Source of the DNA: JBBQIY01 sp964618405
GTDB taxonomy: Bacteria > Verrucomicrobiota > Kiritimatiellia > RFP12 > UBA3636
Direction: 5' to 3'
NCBI GenBank assembly: GCA_964618405.1
Contig: CAZUAY010000076.1
Span: forward strand, 1 to 14,704
DNA length: 14,704 nt
Positions 12,818 through 14,704 of the stretch are shown piece by piece. The notes below the pieces were generated by a model, which was not told the origin of the DNA, searched no databases, and saw nothing but the letters and a program-made list of their open reading frames with translations. Position 1 is the first letter of the stretch, and every line of letters begins with the position of its first letter. Both the position numbers and the translations under genes were made by a program.

Positions 12818-14704
12818 ATGAAAAACCTCTTTATATTGAGTCTGGTAGCCCTGCTGCCGGTCGTGACCGTGCAAGCCGACATCGTGCTCTCCGATCACGG
12901 CGCCACCGAATACCAGGTCGTGATCCCGGATGCCGGCGCGGAAGAGATCGTGGACCACTGGCTACTCGCCTCGGCAAAACTGGTTCAGGCGGTGTTTCAA
13001 ACGAACGGGTGCCCGATCGCCGTCGTCCGCGAGACGGAGCGCGATCCGAACAAACCCGCAATCTATCTCGGAGCGACCGCATTCGCGCGGGAGCAGGGCA
13101 TACGCACCGAAACGTATGCAGACTGGGCCTATCACCTCAAAGTCGTCGGGCGCGATCTGATCATCGCCGGCAACGACCGCAAGGATCCCGTCTTCACGAT
13201 CCGCAGGATGAGCACGCCGCGGGCGCTGCTGGGGACGGTCAAGGGCGTCTGCGATTTTCTGCGCGAATTCGCCGGGGTTCGGTTCCTGTTTTTGAACATG
13301 GACCAGAGCCTGTATGCCACACGCGGCGGTGGCTTGAATTTGTTCACCCCGGAAGGCGCCCTGCATCTCGACCCGCGCAGTTTCGCGTTTCTGCCGACGC
13401 CGCGCATCGCGGTGCCGGTAGACCTCGACCGGACCTCGAAGCCGCTGATGCGCGCCAACTGCGATTTTTCCTGGGAGACGTTTCATTACATCGCGCTGAA
13501 CTTTTATCCGATGCTGAGCCATGTTCTGGGTTCGAGCGTCACCTGGAACGGGGCGATTCCTCCGGCCGAGTATTGCAAGAGCCACCCGGACTACTTCGCG
13601 CTGCAGGCCGACGGCCGACGCGCCTGCGAACTGAAGATCGCCTTCGACGATGACATGCAGTACTGCGTGACGCATCCCGACGTGCAGGACCTGATGGTCC
13701 AGGCGGCCGAAAAGTTGATCGAGGCCGGCGAGAAGACCATCCGCCTGGCTACGCTGGACGGTTTCTGCCTCTGTCGCTGCAACTGCGAGAACTGCACGGA
13801 GCTTTTCGGGGTCAAGGCCGAGAACATGGCGCAGGTGTACGAGCGCGGGCGCTCGGGCAAGCTCTGGCAGGTGTTTTTCGCGATCACGGAACGCGTTCGC
13901 CGGAAGCATCCCGAGGTGCGGATCGTCGTTGGCGACTACCAGGACACTCCGGTCAATCCGGAGGTGATCCGGGAGTTCCCGGAGAATGTCATCCTCAAGG
14001 TCCAGTTTGCCTCGCAGCTCGATTTCGACCGCCTGAAGGGCATTCGGATCCCCGCGGGAATCTGCGGTTTCGAGGAGAGCTTCACCGGCTTCGGACAGGC
14101 CGGGCCGTACCTCCCGGAGCGGACGCCCGAGCACATGGCCGAGGTCGTGCAGGCCATGGCGCGCAACAACGTGAAGTGGTCCGCCCGGGATGGTTCCATC
14201 GGCTACGTGCGCGGTTTGCAGGCGCCGGCCTACTACGTCTACGGCCGCATGATGGACGACCCTTCCGCAGACTGGCAGGCGATCCACAAGGAGTTCTGTT
14301 CCGCCGCCTTCGGCAACGTCGCTGCGCAGATGGAGCATTTCTTTGATCAATTGCACTCACAGATCGCGATCTACTCCGATTACTTCGGCGTGATGATGCC
14401 CGGCTGGAACCGCAAGTACGCCCGCACCCATTTCCGCGACAGCAAGTGGCACGTGATGAGCATGTACCCGCCCGAATACTGCGCGGCCGCGGACGCGCAG
14501 CTCGCCTCGGCGGAGCGGCTGGCGCAAGGCGCGGACGTGAAGGCGCGGCTGCATCTGCTGCGGGTCGAATTCGACTACATCCAGACGCTGGCCAGAATCT
14601 TCTTCCTCCAGAATGCCTGGACCCTGAATCCGTCCCGGACAACGATGGATCCGCTGCTTGACACGATCGACGGCTGGCACGCATTTCTGGCGGAGCTGGC
14701 CTCG
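12818..14704 (+). CDS. Secreted DUF4838-like protein C, incomplete at the right edge
   Basis: The frame opens at ATG 12818, with AAGGAG (12806-12811) 6 bases before it, and stays open for 629 codons to the window edge without a stop. Residues 1-20 are a signal peptide (MKNLFILSLVALLPVVTVQA). Residues about 20-135 give the small N-terminal domain (YQVVIPDAGAEEIVDHWLL ... NKPAIYLGATAFA), then GVCDFLREFAGVRFLF, and from about 250 the DUF4838 region with YFALQADGRR, LATLDGF (Asp314) and a cysteine-rich CLCRCNCENC (317-326). It is much more diverged from A and B than they are from each other, but the order of blocks is the same. Role probably related: recognition or cleavage of an extracellular glycan. 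Long minus-strand frames here are its GC-rich shadow. A C-terminal CBM9-like tail may lie beyond the window. Confidence 0.85.
   Translation, partial: MKNLFILSLVALLPVVTVQADIVLSDHGATEYQVVIPDAGAEEIVDHWLLASAKLVQAVFQTNGCPIAVVRETERDPNKPAIYLGATAFAREQGIRTETYADWAYHLKVVGRDLIIAGNDRKDPVFTIRRMSTPRALLGTVKGVCDFLREFAGVRFLFLNMDQSLYATRGGGLNLFTPEGALHLDPRSFAFLPTPRIAVPVDLDRTSKPLMRANCDFSWETFHYIALNFYPMLSHVLGSSVTWNGAIPPAEYCKSHPDYFALQADGRRACELKIAFDDDMQYCVTHPDVQDLMVQAAEKLIEAGEKTIRLATLDGFCLCRCNCENCTELFGVKAENMAQVYERGRSGKLWQVFFAITERVRRKHPEVRIVVGDYQDTPVNPEVIREFPENVILKVQFASQLDFDRLKGIRIPAGICGFEESFTGFGQAGPYLPERTPEHMAEVVQAMARNNVKWSARDGSIGYVRGLQAPAYYVYGRMMDDPSADWQAIHKEFCSAAFGNVAAQMEHFFDQLHSQIAIYSDYFGVMMPGWNRKYARTHFRDSKWHVMSMYPPEYCAAADAQLASAERLAQGADVKARLHLLRVEFDYIQTLARIFFLQNAWTLNPSRTTMDPLLDTIDGWHAFLAELAS

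Noticed and set aside
1..14704. tRNA, rRNA or CRISPR array
   Set aside because: I saw no cloverleaf-like or rRNA-like conserved blocks and no regularly spaced 24-40 base repeats; the repeats present are short tandem units or a single large duplication.

Overview
The window looks like a chromosomal piece of a Gram-negative member of the PVC group (Verrucomicrobiota, Kiritimatiellota or Lentisphaerota). This is inferred from the gene families: several secreted DUF4838 / alpha-glucuronidase-like proteins with CBM9-like tails, a GH29 fucosidase and a TonB-dependent receptor. No rRNA or other firm taxonomic marker is present, so the assignment is tentative.

Layout, left to right. Positions 1-325 hold no convincing gene, only short repeats and a hairpin. 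A NERD-domain protein lies on the minus strand (326-1015). Between it and the next gene is a short remnant of a REP-associated tyrosine transposase (1064-1156, minus). A TonB-dependent outer-membrane receptor follows on the minus strand (3528 down to 1311); its reading frame is broken once near 1895-1908. A possible small gene (3529-3861) sits directly upstream, ending TGA-ATG against the receptor start. A divergent intergenic region with a (TC)9 run and a 14-bp tandem repeat leads to tsaD (4146-5171, plus), the one clear housekeeping gene. After tsaD comes a roughly 258-bp mobile-element remnant with perfect 18-bp terminal inverted repeats (5176-5193 and 5417-5434) and a fragment resembling the N-terminus of a DruA/DUF4338-type transposon protein.

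From 5484 to the right edge is a plus-strand carbohydrate locus: secreted DUF4838 protein A (5484-7919), a leaderless GH29 alpha-L-fucosidase (8013-9365), secreted DUF4838 protein B (9446-11920), a small secreted TPR protein (11923-12792) and a third secreted DUF4838-like protein C (12818 to beyond 14704). B, the TPR gene and C are closely packed and each has a good ribosome binding site, so they look like one operon. The likely joint role is recognition or breakdown of a fucose-containing glycan, with export of A, B and C and fucose release inside the cell; this is inference from families and context.

The most striking observation is that the first 300 codons of genes A and B, plus 46 bp of leader, are identical at nucleotide level (5438-6382 against 9400-10344, offset 3962 bp, one mismatch in the leader), while the remaining roughly 510-525 codons are only homologous. 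The switch from identity to divergence is abrupt, inside the genes, and the fucosidase sits between the repeats. It suggests very recent gene conversion or duplication, or an assembly chimera.
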